From Rhabdornis inornatus (lineage: Eukaryota; Chordata; Aves; Passeriformes; Rhabdornithidae), in NCBI GenBank assembly GCA_013397075.1, contig VWZS01000294.1, positions 221,701-285,700 of the forward strand: DNA of 64,000 nt, read 5' to 3'. Made by a program: the position numbers and the translations under genes. The notes below the pieces were generated by a model, which was given only the letters and a program-made list of their open reading frames with translations, was not told where the DNA came from and searched no databases. Numbering within the stretch: position 1 is the stretch's first letter; each line of letters begins with the position of its first letter. Positions 52,501-64,000 of the stretch are shown here, piece after piece.

Positions 52501-52672
52501 TACCTGTACAGTGGCACAGACTGAGCTGCACAGATGGCCTTCTACAACAGGAAAGAAAAATTTTGCCATTATCCTGAGGAGAAATTCAAATTCCATGTGT
52601 ACAATTGTGTTCTTGAATATTTTAAATTTTTTTAAGGTCAAAAATGTGCACATCTCAGAAGGATACCAACAT
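49564..52672. other. Intergenic DNA, no gene recognised
   Basis: An A-rich stretch near 51135-51170 and a possible CR1-like AATCATAGAATT at about 50629 without supporting downstream similarity. No gene or RNA is supported. Confidence 0.5.
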
Positions 52673-53181
52673 GCCTCCAGCTCTCAGGGGTCCCAGCACA
52701 GCAAGGAGCTGGAGCTGCTGGAGCCAGGGCAGAGGAGGCTCCAGGATGAGCAGAGGATGGAGCAGCTCTGCTGGGAGGAAAGGCTGGCACAGCTGGCATT
52801 GTTCACCTGCACAGGAGAAGCTTTGGGGTGAGCTCAGGGTGGCCTTGCAGGGCCTGGAGCAGCTGCAGGAAACATGGACAGAGACAATTGCCAAGGGCTG
52901 CAGGGACAGCACACAGGGAATGGCTCCCACTGCCAGAGGGCAGGGCTGGATGGGATCTTGGGAATTAGGAATTGTTCCCTGGCAGGGTGGGCAGGGCTGG
53001 CACAGGGTGCCCAGAGCAGCTGTGGCTGCCCCTGGATCCCTGGCAGTGCCCAAGGCCAGGTTGGACATTGGGGCTTGGAGCAGCCTGGGACAGTGGAAGG
53101 TGTCCCTGCCATGGCAGGCGTGGAACTGGACGGGCTTTAAGATCCCTCCCACCCAAACAATGTAATGATTCTATGATTCTT
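52673..53181 (+). mobile_element. CR1 LINE fragment with intact 3' tail, + strand
   Basis: Sense-oriented CR1 3' region: GAGGAAAGGCTGGCACAGCT, GGGTGAGCTCAGGGTGGCCT, TGGATGGGATCTTGGGAATT, then CAGGTTGGACATTGGGGCTT. It ends in the tail ATGATTCTATGATTCT near 53165-53180. The 5' edge is approximate. All five long frames across it are artefacts. Confidence 0.94.
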
Positions 53182-54608
53182 AGTATACAGGAAAAGGATT
53201 AACTAATTTCCAGTCAAAAATTGTTTTCAGCATGAGGCTTTCAAGACAATTTTTGTTTCTGCTGCTGCAGTGATAACATCTGATGCTGTGTCTTCTGGCA
53301 GTATTTAGGCATGTGAAGTAAAGCACTTACCTAATTGCACATGAGGGTAGTACATCAATACAGTCACATAATCCATAAACATTTCTCTTTCATAAGCTCT
53401 TATCACATTACCACTGATTATTTAGGGGGGAAAAAAACATTAGTGTTATATGGCATCCTTCCCTTTATTACTTTTAGCCTTAAACGAGGTTAAAATATGC
53501 CAAGGAACAGGAATTTAAGGTGGGGAGCAATCTGAGGCAAGACTGGAAATGGAGTGACTGGAACCACTTCAAAGATGTGCAGGGAGAAGTTGCAGCTCTA
53601 TTTCACAAGCTGCAGCCTGGATATATTTGGTGCAGGCATGGGTGGGAGAGAGTGCCACAGCGTGCCAAGAGTTGCATTTTTGCCAATCCATTCTCCATTC
53701 TGCATGGCTAAGGCAGCACAGTTCACCACCCAAAGAGCTCTCTGGGAAAGACTAAGCCAGAATGAAATTAATCTGGATGTTTTTTGAGCTTTGGAAGCAG
53801 AGATGTTGAAGATGATCATACGGCTTGAGAGATTCCATAAAGAAAAATTGTCTCATAGATTCAACTTGCCCAAAAATGCTCATGAAAAACGTCTCCTGAT
53901 ACAGATCACCAAGAATCACACTGATTCCTCTGTATGATCATGCTTCATTACTCAATGCAATTAGCAAAATTAATTCTCTTAACTCCAGAGGCAGAATCAA
54001 TTGAGGAACGAGTGAATGTGAAGAAGCTGTTCTTACACAGGCAACAAAAGATGATGTTTTGTGGTTTTGTTACAGCAAACCTGACTGCAGTTAGAAGACC
54101 TAAGGGACCTAAGATAAATGGTTGTAAGAAATTATTTATGGGTAGCTTTTGTATTGTCTCTCTCATGCCTGCTAACATAGTAGGTTTACTTTAATAAAAG
54201 CATAGCAAAAAAAAAATCTTACTATCTGGTTTAAAGGTTATTATTGTTCTTTCAGAAAATCTAATCTTATCCTGGGCTCCCTGCTGGGCTATATTAACTA
54301 ATAAAACTTCCTTTTGTGCCTTTTTAAAGACACTGCCACGCCATATGCAATTCACTGAAACACTTAATTTTTGTTTTTTAAACTTGGTTTATAGACTTGC
54401 CGTTAATCTTGGGCTTCCATAAAGAAGGGGCTTGGTCACAGCAAGGAGCCTGCTTAAATCTTGTAGCAGCACACACTGCATGGGGAGCACAACACAACAA
54501 AAAGAATATACTGTGCTCACACTGATGCCTTAGGATTTTAGCTTTTATATTTTCATGTATTTGTAATCCTGTAATTCTTTAGTGTGTAACTCTAAACTCC
54601 ATATCCAG
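53182..54608. other. Intergenic DNA, no gene recognised
   Basis: No recognisable exon, RNA or repeat. Confidence 0.5.
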
Positions 54609-54970
54609 TGTGAGCTGCTGCTTTCCCATTCTGGGCAGACACAACAATTCCTCTCCAGGCTGGCAATCAAGGACACCTCACTGCCTCAGGCCCCCAGAGA
54701 TGGAAAAAAAAGTGAGTTGGGGAGGGAGCAAACTTGGGGTAAATGACTTCATTACCTGAATCTACAATTGGAAGATTAACCCCTACTATGCAAATGGACC
54801 AAACTTATAAAAACATGGAAAACCGTGACCCGTTGTCCATTTTGGGTGTAGCCCCTGGGGGGCTCATCTGCCTTAAATGCAGGGTTTGAAGGCCCTTCAA
54901 TAAATATAACTGATTTTTATTCTCTTCGTTTTGTCTGGGCTCTGTTTTTAGGTAGCCCCAAAAAGCATCA
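54609..54970 (+). mobile_element. Candidate solo LTR of an endogenous retrovirus
   Basis: Begins TGTGAGCTGC and ends AAAGCATCA, with LTR signals in order: a TATA box TATAAAAA at 54806-54813, a polyadenylation signal AATAAA at 54899-54904 about 90 bases later, then a T/G-rich U5-like segment (TTTTATTCTCTTCGTTTTGT). The spacing fits a short retroviral R region. No primer-binding site follows, so it would be a solo LTR. No target-site duplication is evident and the borders are provisional. Confidence 0.55.
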
Positions 54971-56389
54971 ACCCTTGAGCCCTCACTGCTGCTCATCATA
55001 GTGTTGAATGAGAGAACAAGGGAACAGCAGTGGCCAGGGGAATGTGTCAGCCCTGGGACAGCTACTTGGAAAATGTGCTTTTTGAGAGCAAAGGAAGAAA
55101 AGCTGGCAAAGGGCTTGAGCATGAAGTCTGTAATTTAGATGTCAGAATGTGTCAGATATATCACTGTCAAACTTGATCTGTTACCACTGTGTGTAAAATT
55201 TACCCACAGAATTTCTCCTTCAGGCAATCAGTAGCCTGCAGTCAGTGCTGGGAGCAGGTCCAACCACCCTTCTGGAATGGAACACTGAAGTGGCCTGGAT
55301 TTCTGCCCTCACAAAGCCAGAACCTCTGGGATTTTCAGTGCTGCTCTGTTCTTCTCTCACCTTCACAAAACTAAAGGAAATACAACTTTATCAGTGTTTG
55401 ATTACCCACTGATGTTGCTGCTTCCGTGGAAGTCCATAAAGATTAGAATCACCATAACCACTGATTTACACAGATTTCCAGAACAAAACAAAGGTGGTAC
55501 CGAGCCAGCTGCTGCCCAAGAAATAAACCTGTTCGATCTCTGCAGAGATGCCCCCTGCCAAGTTCCTTTGAGGCTGGATGGAGCTAGGATTAATTGGCCA
55601 CCAGTTGCAGGCCTGCTGCCTTAGTTGTGAACAGCTGCCAACCAAATCCTACATCCCACCTTAGCACAGTGACAAGGCAACTTCTGGGGGATTCTTTCTA
55701 TTCCCTTACCTCTGCAGTCCAAATCCATGTTGATTTCTCCATGCAGAAACAATATATTCACAGTTGCAGTTACAAATCCCTGACAAATTTATTTCAGTTG
55801 CCTGTATCAGAAGGAGGTTCTGCAGATACTGTTGACTGTCAGACTGGTTACAGAGGATGAAACTTCATGTCCTCATTACTGAGCACTCACAGTGATCAGA
55901 GAGTCAGTCTATTGTTGCAGAAAGTCAGAGTTTGAAGCAGAAGTAAAAAGAGACATTAGCACTCCTACTAAAGCTAATGTTGCATTGTCCAGAAATCTCA
56001 CAAGCATCCCTCTGCTATTCTCACATCCTTCACTCAACAAGATAAATAATCTACATCAAATGTTTCATCCTGCCAGAAGCTGCAAAGCAGCCCTTCCTCC
56101 AAAGCACATGTGGAAAAATTAAGAGGTGCCCAGGCTTATTTATCAATTTTATATGTTTACAGTCCTTTATTCCACTGCTTAGGAATCAGCTAAACTGCTG
56201 TTGTATCATTTCCATGTTTATACCATTGCTAGTGTCATGATCTTACAAATGTCTGCTGAAAACCTTCTTAAATGCAGGCATTTGACTCCTGGTCAGTACA
56301 TCAAAACTTTGTATTACTTTTTGCGATGTTTAAAAAGCAAACGCTTTCTTCATCAGGGGAAAATCATCTTATTTGGAACAGGCTGACTG
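54971..56389. other. Intergenic DNA, no gene recognised
   Basis: Short frames only; nothing resembles a known protein, RNA or repeat. Confidence 0.5.
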
Positions 56390-56573
56390 TTCCAGGCAGA
56401 AATAAGTTTCCCAGAGAAGCTGTGACTGCCCCTGGATCCCTGGAGTATCTAAGACCAGGTTGGACATTGGGACTTGGAGCAGCCTGGAATGGTGGAAGGC
56501 GTCTCTGCCATGGCAGGGGTGGCACTGGAAGGGATTTAAGGTCCCTCCCAACCCCAACCATTCCATAAATTCA
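56390..56573 (+). mobile_element. CR1 LINE fragment, + strand, 5'-truncated
   Basis: TTTCCCAGAGAAGCTGTGAC, CCCTGGATCCCTGGAGTATC, CAGGTTGGACATTGGGACTT and TTAAGGTCCCTCCCAACC give the last about 180 bp of CR1 in sense. The end CCATTCCATAAATTCATGAT is a diverged 3' tail. Confidence 0.9.
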
Positions 56574-58034
56574 TGATTTCACTTATAAAGGTAAACACAT
56601 TTCCCAGACAGTTTGACCTGACTTTTTAATGCTCTCCTGTATACAGAGAACAGCATATAATGCTTTATGAATTTCATACAACACAGAGCAAACAAGAAAC
56701 TGGAGAACCTCTGTGCTAGGGCCCCATGTTTGGTGGAGTGGGGATGAAAAAGATATAGTAATATTTTGTGAGGCATGGGGAACTTATATTGTGCTCCAGT
56801 AACACAGTGATATGATTTTGTGTTGGCTCAACTGCTGAATTACTCTTGTTAACAGAACACAACAAATTATATGACTTGGAAATCCATTGTGGAGGTGGTG
56901 TCTTGTGACTGGACCAACAGGCAGATTTTCCTGATTAATGTAATGGAAACATCCCAAGACAGAGAGCCTGCTTGTCTCCAGGCTACAATCAAATCTAATT
57001 CATTGAGTTTATTAGCAACAGATAAAGATCTGACCAGTGCAGCCTGAATTGAAGATAATGGCTCCTTTCAAAATAACCCTCATAAAATTGATCTGATTGC
57101 ATCTTTCTGGCATTTTTAATTCAGTCAGGCAATAACCCACCACAAGGCTACTGGAAACAGCTCCTGCTGATGGAATGGGACAGGTTACATTGCTGTGGCA
57201 TAGCTGGGAGAGAAAATAATTTCCCAGCCCTGTGCAGGTGCCAGGAGCTGAACCACCAAATTCCTGTTGGGATCACACTTGTGCTGCTTTCCCTGGAAAG
57301 AAGAGGAGCATCATCTCAACCTTGCTGCAGACCAGTGAGAATTCAACGTAAATGAACACTGAGCAGAAGGGATTTGTCCTTTCTTTGGTACACTAAGTGT
57401 TCTGCAAGTCTCATAAATAATTTTTAAAGCTACCTACTGTGATAAAATATGCAGCCAGGCTGTGACTGGAATACCATGAGGGCCTGGTATTGAGAGTTCT
57501 GTGTCTTACAACACCTTCTCATCCTCCCACCTGATGTCTCCCCACCTCCCTTCTGATTCCCCGGGAAATTTTTGAATTTTTTTTAATTGTGTAACATCCA
57601 TCAGGGAGTTTACAACATGCAGATTGTCACCAGCAGGATGGCTGCGTTTAAATTAACACATAAAATGCACTGTGTGCTACACAGTGTGATATCTTCTCTA
57701 AAAACATTAAAACAGTGAACTTGACCAACTTATCTGGTTGGGTCACTTTATTAGTGCCAGGATGGGGGGGTTTGGGCAAGTTTGGTTGGGTTTTTGTTAG
57801 GAGCTTTTTTTTTTTCTGTTGTTTTTGGTTTTGTGGAAAGCTACAGTGCAATGTTAGTCTCAGTGAGATTATATTTTTACTTTCTTTCATTTTCCAGAAA
57901 TTTATTGCAGAATGGGAAAAAAAACCCCTCACAGTATAAAAGCTGTCTGTCTCAGGCACAATTTTGCATCAGATATTATAGTCTCCGCAAATACTGTTTC
58001 CTTCCCGAAAAAATAAAAATCAGGTGAGTACACA

Positions 58035-58058
58035 TTATCCTGAGAAAACTCAGGATAA
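58035..58058. repeat. Perfect 10-bp inverted repeat, 4-nt loop
   Basis: TTATCCTGAG at 58035-58044, loop AAAA, exact complement CTCAGGATAA at 58049-58058. Function unknown. Confidence 0.85.
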
Positions 58059-59256
58059 AGACATTCCCAGATCAATGAACTTGGGGAGGGAAAAACCTGA
58101 ATGGAATCCTTGCTCCTAACCTGATTAAAATGACTAAAAACCAGATGGATCAAAGCACCCTACGTGTTTTTATAAGCATGGTTCACTTCTTAACCCCAAG
58201 CCTGTGCCTATTTTAATTTTCTTGGTGAATAGTGCCCTCTGCAGCATCCCTGCGACTCTTGCAAGGTTCTCAGCACAATGCACTCTTTGACTGACCCTTA
58301 GTACATCAAGGGTAAGGGACATGGTGCCAAAATACATAATTCCAGCAAATCTGCATCGCTTTTGTGTTGCTTTACAGTGTCCACTGCAGGTCTGATGTTT
58401 CCCAGGCTGCAGCCAGCACGAAGAAGAGGTTTTACTAAATTTGGGGGGAAGACAGCATGTGTAAAGAAGCCAAAGCTGGACACATGCAAAGAGAAAAAAA
58501 AAAAAAAAAAAGCAAACCCTGCTCATTAAAGCAGTTATAAGAATACTATTTGAAAAACTCCCATATGTGATTTTTTTCTAGTATTAACACCATTCACTTT
58601 TATGGTGTCTTTCAGCCAAGGACTTAATGTAATAAGCAGTAACTATTTATTCCTGTGGGATTTGCAAAGGACATGATACATGTTATTAACACCATTTAAG
58701 GTATAACTGATTTTTTTTTACATTTATTTTGATTTTATCAAGGACTTTTAAAATCTCAGTGTACGCTGCAATGTGTAACTATTTAATCCTGAATTCATTA
58801 TAAAGAAGACCTAGTAATGTAATGACAGCAGTTTCTAGGTCAGACATTCTCCCTTCTGAAACTCTCCCTTGTCTGCTGTATATAATTTGTCTTACACCCT
58901 ACAGTCTCTTATTCAAAGGGAACTTTTAATCTTTCATGGAGACTTGATAGTGCCTGAATCATAAAAGAGTAAGTTCAGCCAGAGAATTAAAAAATGCTGG
59001 GATGAGAAAAATAAGAGCTAGACAAACATTTGTCAGGAATGGCTTAGCTTTAATTGGGGCAAATCATCAACTAGGTGACTTCATGAGATCATCTTTGTCT
59101 CCATTCCCATTTTTTATTACTGTATGAAAAGCCTGTCTTGATAAGACCTTGTCTCTTTTCTAAGGCATTTAACCTTGTATTTTGGGGACATTTCACCCAA
59201 TTCCCAGCTTCAGAAAATACACCTTGAAGTACAGCTGCTTAATAAATATTATGTGT

Positions 59257-59279
59257 TTAATTAATTAATTAATTAATTA
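59257..59279. repeat. (TTAA/AATT)n microsatellite
   Basis: Nearly six tandem units of TTAA, fully self-complementary. Confidence 0.93.
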
Positions 59280-59448
59280 TGTGTAACATTTCCCTATTCT
59301 GTCAAATACAGAAAAAAAGACTTGCACAGTTCATGGGTAGGTGCTCCAGTACTTTTTCCGGCATATCACCACCACAAACAAGTACATGGCTATGGGACTT
59401 CTAATAGGGATGGGTTTATCACGTCTAAAAGATTGGCAGTATTCACAA

Positions 59449-59832
59449 AATCATGGAATCTTGGAATTGTTTGGGTGGGAAGGAACCTTAAAGTCCATCC
59501 AGTGCCAGGCAGGGACACCTTCCACTGTCCCAGGCTGCTCCAAGCCCCAGTGTCCAACCTGGCCTTGGGCACTGCCAGGGATCCAGGGGCAGCCACAGCT
59601 GCTCTGGGCACCCTGTGCCAGCCCTGCCCACCCTGCCAGGGAACAATTCCTAATTCCCAAGATCCCATCCAGCCCTGCCCTCTGGCAGTGGGAGCCATCT
59701 CCTGTGTGCTGTCCCTGCAGCCCTTGGCAATTGTCCCTCTCCATGTTTCCTGTAGCTGCTCCAGGCCCTGCAAGGCCACCCTGAGCTCACCCCAAAGCTT
59801 CTCCTGTGCAGGTGAATAATGCCAGCTCTCCA
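59449..59832 (-). mobile_element. CR1 LINE fragment, near-twin of the 52.7 kb copy
   Basis: AATCATGGAATCTTGGAATT opens the reverse-complemented tail. The rest follows the 52.7 kb copy to CAAGGCCACCCTGAGCTCAC and CTTCTCCTGTGCAGGTGAAT. In one shared 90-codon frame the two copies differ at only two translated positions, so both are young. Confidence 0.94.
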
Positions 59833-62800
59833 TGTGTTCGCAGTCACAACTCAGTTACTGCCATTTTTTCCTCTCAAGACAGCACAGGAAGGTGTTACCA
59901 TGGTTTGCAGCACTCATTGTAACCTCATTCATATTCTTTCAAGACATCACTGAGCATCATCTGACCTTTCATTCCAGGGTCTGACCTCAGTTGATGCAAG
60001 TAATTGCTAAACCATTAGGCAATAACAGAACACTAAGCCTAATCTGCCTCATAGTTCTGGCCTGATACATTAACATTCCATTTATAATCCACCAGTGTCC
60101 AGTCTCAAGGCATCAGAGATGGAGTCTTTTCCCAAGTCCAAGTCACTATAAATAGCTAGATCTACACAAGCCCCTCCTTTTCCCTTCCTGCCAAGCAAAG
60201 CTGCAGTTATTTTAACTTGCAGGATTCCACCTTTTTTTTTCCCCTGTTTGGTTTGATAATTCATCCACTTGAAAACAAGTCACCAAGTGAGAGGTAAAAG
60301 CTGTTGGATGAAGAAATCACTCTGAGTTATTCACTTGCCTCTAGATGCCCAGAAGTGTCTATCAGCAGTCAACTTCAGGAAAAAATTACTGCAGTAAAAT
60401 ATTCCAGAGTCATTGACCTTTCAGGGTGTTTGGTCCTGTAGCTCAAGACAAGATAACTTCACCTTAGCTCTTCAACCATGAATATGCATTTGTGGAGAAA
60501 AAGAAATAAAAAATAACCAATTTCTGCTGTCATGTCCTAAAATTTTCAATTACATAGGTGGTGCAGTATCTTTCCTGTAATGCTAGGTAAAAGGCAGGAG
60601 AAAGAGGGATAAGATAAGCACTGAAAGAATCACTGCTTTTCAGATTTTTCTTCTTTATTCTTCATTTCTCAAATTTGGCAGGAGCCTGCAAGTAGATAAA
60701 GGAATCACATGGAGTCAAATACTTTTTCATATTCTACATGCTACACACTTGCTCTTCTTAGAATTTTGAATGGATTAAAAAGTGCATTCATTTTCTCTGA
60801 GGTGTTTTAGGAACACTTTTAGCCATTCAAACACATGACATTCATCACATGTCAAGCAGCATCACTGCTGATCTGTGGCATCAAGAATGTGGATTTTGAA
60901 GGTGGTGCTTCAAAATTCAGGAGTGCTGCTGTGCCAAAGGGCTCCTGGGATCTCCCTGGGTCATGCAAAGCTCTTTTAACATTGCTGTGACCAGGTACAG
61001 GAGGCCTGAAAAAAGTTGAGAACTCACAGGATGCAGACTTACCAGAAATCAAATTTATCCCTGATATTTGCTTTTGGCATTTTAGAGACACACGAGGAAA
61101 TTTGCTCTTAACCTTTAGTTTTAATCAGTCTAGGTTGTTCTTAAGAAAAGGAGCGAGAAGGAAAAATAATAAAAGAAATGTTAAGCTTGTAGCATATTTG
61201 GGGTTTTGGGGTTTTTTTGGTGGGTTTTTTTGGGTTTTTGTTTTTTGTTTTGTTTTGTTGGGGTTTTTTTGTTTGTTTGGTTTGGTTTTGGTTTTTTTTG
61301 TTGTTGTTGTTCCTGAGGAGTAAATATATTTTATGGACAAAATGCCTGAGAAGAACTAGATTCACAGAACCCTCCCAGATCATACAAATCCAGTTTCTGG
61401 AAATACCTTTGCAAGCCTGCATTACCATCACTCCCAATCACTCCCAGCATGTTTCTTGCTGCCTGTAATTAATGGCAGCTAAAAAAATAAATTGGGAAAA
61501 CTGACCAATTTAAAATATATTTTTGCCCAATTAGCCAAGAAACTCTTTAAGACTTCTGACCTTTCCAGGAATCTGTTAGCCCACTTGCACAAGCAGGTTG
61601 CTTGTACGCCTGCTTAGACCTACTGTAGGGGATTTTTTCTGGGGGGGAAAAAAGTGGGCACAGAGATTTAGGTTGCAGTGGGACGGTCTTATTAAATATG
61701 TTTCAGTTGCATGGCTCCATAACAAATGTTTCTCCTTCCTTGTGAAGCAATTTCACCCATTTATGAGGACACAGAGGAACTGGATAAATTCTGGAGTTCT
61801 CTCAGTCTGTTGTAATGCCATGATCATTGCATTAATGCCTTTAATAAGGTCTTACTTAGGTGATCCTCACAAGTGCTTCACATTCCAAGGGTTTAATGAA
61901 AACGTTCTCTTTAACAGTCCAGTGTTACTCCATCAGGATTTTATGGAGATGGTATATGGTTTCATCTTTCAATCTCTTCCTGTGGACACACGGGTAATAA
62001 ATGTATATGTATTAGAATTTGTCCTTAACAAGAGCCATATATTCCACCGAGGCAGGACTCTAAGAGCAGACAAGTTCATTTACACATTTCAAAGGGACCT
62101 ATAAAAAAAACTGTTCATCTGACTTAATTATGCCAGTGCTGAGACTTGAATTTACCATTCCTTCATAAATACCACTTAAAATTTAATTTCAGGTGTTCTG
62201 CATGGAGTACACTTAAAAATTAAGGTTCGCAGAACTTACAGCTTCATATCAATCCAGGCTTCCAACGACCTGCACTAAAATCATTGGAGTCTTGATAAAG
62301 AGACTGAGAGATACTTTTTATTTTTTAAAACATCATGAGAACAATAATGAGTAAGTGAGTGTGAAAAGCTCTGAGTCTTTTGCAGAGTCCTGTGGATATA
62401 TCTGCAGTATTGATGATAATTCTGGCGACAGGTGCAAGTTCTGCTAAGTTTTACATCAAACTTGCCTACAAATGAGTTCCTGCTACCCTTCCAGCAGCAC
62501 TTCATTCCTTACCTTCTCATCACAGTAAAATGGATGTGGTCCAAGGTATAAAGGTAGGGATTCACGTGGAGAGAACTCTTCCTGGAAAAATTGAGAAAAA
62601 AATATTTTCTACTTATTTATTTTCAGACCTAATATTGCTTTGGTGGATGAATAAAAACTGCAGCTCTCAAGTTACAAATATCAGAGAAAAACAGTATCCC
62701 TTCCTCTGCTTTTCCACTTGGAGAAGAGATTTTTATCAGACAATGGCAGATCATCTCAAATATGCCTTGAGTTTTTCATGTTAATGAATTTCTTTCTTCC

Positions 62801-64000
62801 CATTATTTTTGTATGATTACAGACAAGTTTTTATCTTCACCTCCTGAAAAACATGGGTTTTTTTCATTCAGCAGTTGCCATTTTAATTTGGCTAAGCTAG
62901 GTAGAAACTGCAGTTCTTAGGTAAAAAAGAAATTAAAAATTAAAATCTTTTGGAGGAGGAAACAAGAGAGGAAACACTGCCATTTATTAATTACCATTTT
63001 TAAGGTTTGGGGGCTTGCTTCTTTGTTCATTTTTGTTAATTAGACATGTTGATTAAGAAAGCCAGCTTTGATTATAAGATCCTTCTCAAATTAGAGACCA
63101 CAAATTGCTGACTGAATTTATCAACACCTAAATTAAGCTCTTTTTCTTTTAAATATATAAAAATAATGCAGAATACAGACGAATGTTTCAGAAAGCAGCA
63201 AAGGGCAACCCCTTGCAGCAGTTGTATATTCAAAAGTACTCCATTTAATCAGGTAAAGACATATTGAAGTAGTTGTCTTGCTGTGGTAGGAACAGTAAAT
63301 CTGCTTTTAAATGCATTATCACTGTGAAAACATATCACAGAAGAAGCTTTTCATTGACAGTAATTTAATCTTTCTTGAAGCTAATTGCTAAACTTCAAAG
63401 AAGCTAGTCTTCTTCTAAACATTTCCTTAAGTGTAATCACTTCTCCCAGTTTAGAATATAGCTAAAAAATCATATTTTAAAAGGGAAGGACTGTAGTCAT
63501 GAAGTTGATGTTTTGCAAAGGAGACCAGCAAAGAAAAAACACACACAGAACTGGGGTCCCAAGAAAATGGAAAAATGGAAAAATAATACATTTTCAACAA
63601 CATTATTTCTGCTTTCTCATTACTCCAGCATCTTATGTGTTGGACCCCCGCTAAACTGTGGCTAACAGGGATAGTCAAGACACATGAAACAGCTCACAGC
63701 AGCAGCAGAGCTGCAAAAATGAGGATGGAAATACTTCTCCTGTCTCTGAATGCCATCCAGACTTCTTGTATCCTTCTCTGTATAAAAAGGAGGTGTACAT
63801 TTGTCCCTGAAGCATTTGGCAGAAATGGTGTTTGGCATTCCCTGAGCTTTCCTCTTGTCAGGAAAATTAAGCCACAAACACCAGAGGTTTATGTCCAAAG
63901 AAGAGACAGAGGGGTCCTTTTGCTTTACTCAAATAAAGGGAGAAGCCATGGGGCATTCCCCTCAAATTTTGGGAGGACCTTTTTATCCTATTTTCCTGGC
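59833..64000. other. Intergenic DNA, no gene recognised
   Basis: Holds the T/G tract at 61.2 kb and a 168-codon open frame at 61598-62104 (+) that begins with TTG and has no motif I recognise. No exon, RNA or clear transposon supported. Confidence 0.5.
61197..61312. repeat. T/G-only low-complexity tract with G-runs
   Basis: About 115 bases with only T and G on the + strand. It includes GGGG at 61200-61203, GGGG at 61208-61211, GGG at 61222-61224 and 61232-61234, GGGG at 61260-61263, and a (GTT)n end. The phenylalanine/glycine-rich and asparagine/lysine-rich frames over it are artefacts. Confidence 0.92.

Larger units (their letters stand above)
56574..59448. other. Intergenic DNA, no gene recognised
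   Basis: Contains the hairpin at 58.04 kb, an A18 run at 58494-58511 and the ATTA repeat at 59.26 kb. No gene supported. Confidence 0.5.

Noticed and set aside
1..64000. CRISPR arrays, operons, ribosome binding sites or prokaryotic mobile elements
   Set aside because: No such structure is seen, and the introns, CR1 elements and CpG-island promoter show that the DNA is from a bird nuclear genome.

Overview
This looks like a vertebrate nuclear window from a bird, most likely a songbird. It is AT-rich, with very little coding sequence and no operon-like packing. It carries at least eight clear CR1 LINE fragments, some with the avian (ATTCTATG)n 3' tail, plus LTRs of avian endogenous-retrovirus type. 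Two CR1 copies are almost identical, so the family was active recently. The only gene I can support is COX7C. Because COX7C and its neighbours map to chromosome Z in chicken, Z linkage is likely, but this is inference.

Layout: 1-35.4 kb is a gene desert with CR1 fragments (about 4.2, 9.2, 10.8, 15.2, 19.0 and 20.4 kb), microsatellites and a few short perfect hairpins. From 35.44 to 37.9 kb lies COX7C on the + strand. It has a CpG-island promoter with a ZNF143-type element between two CACGTG E-boxes, two coding exons giving a 63-residue protein, and a third exon that is entirely 3' UTR. Each of its two introns holds a C/D-box snoRNA-like element. The intron 1 copy contains the complete 20-nt miR-3607-3p sequence of human SNORD138/MIR3607, which also lies inside COX7C. 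The intron 2 copy repeats 19 of those 20 nt and has its own perfect 7-bp terminal stem.

From 37.9 to 64 kb the window is again intergenic. It holds an exact 899-bp tandem duplication around a single N (47765-49563, probably an assembly error), which contains an ERV LTR. A second LTR candidate lies at 54.6-55.0 kb, with further CR1 copies at 52.7, 56.4 and 59.5 kb and a long T/G tract at 61.2 kb. Single Ns at 35392, 35489, 42736 and 48664 mark places where the assembly may be incomplete.

How it works together: COX7C makes a small inner-membrane subunit of respiratory complex IV, and its introns probably supply two related box C/D RNAs from the same transcript. Almost every other long open frame here is a chance reading of CR1 or of low-complexity DNA.
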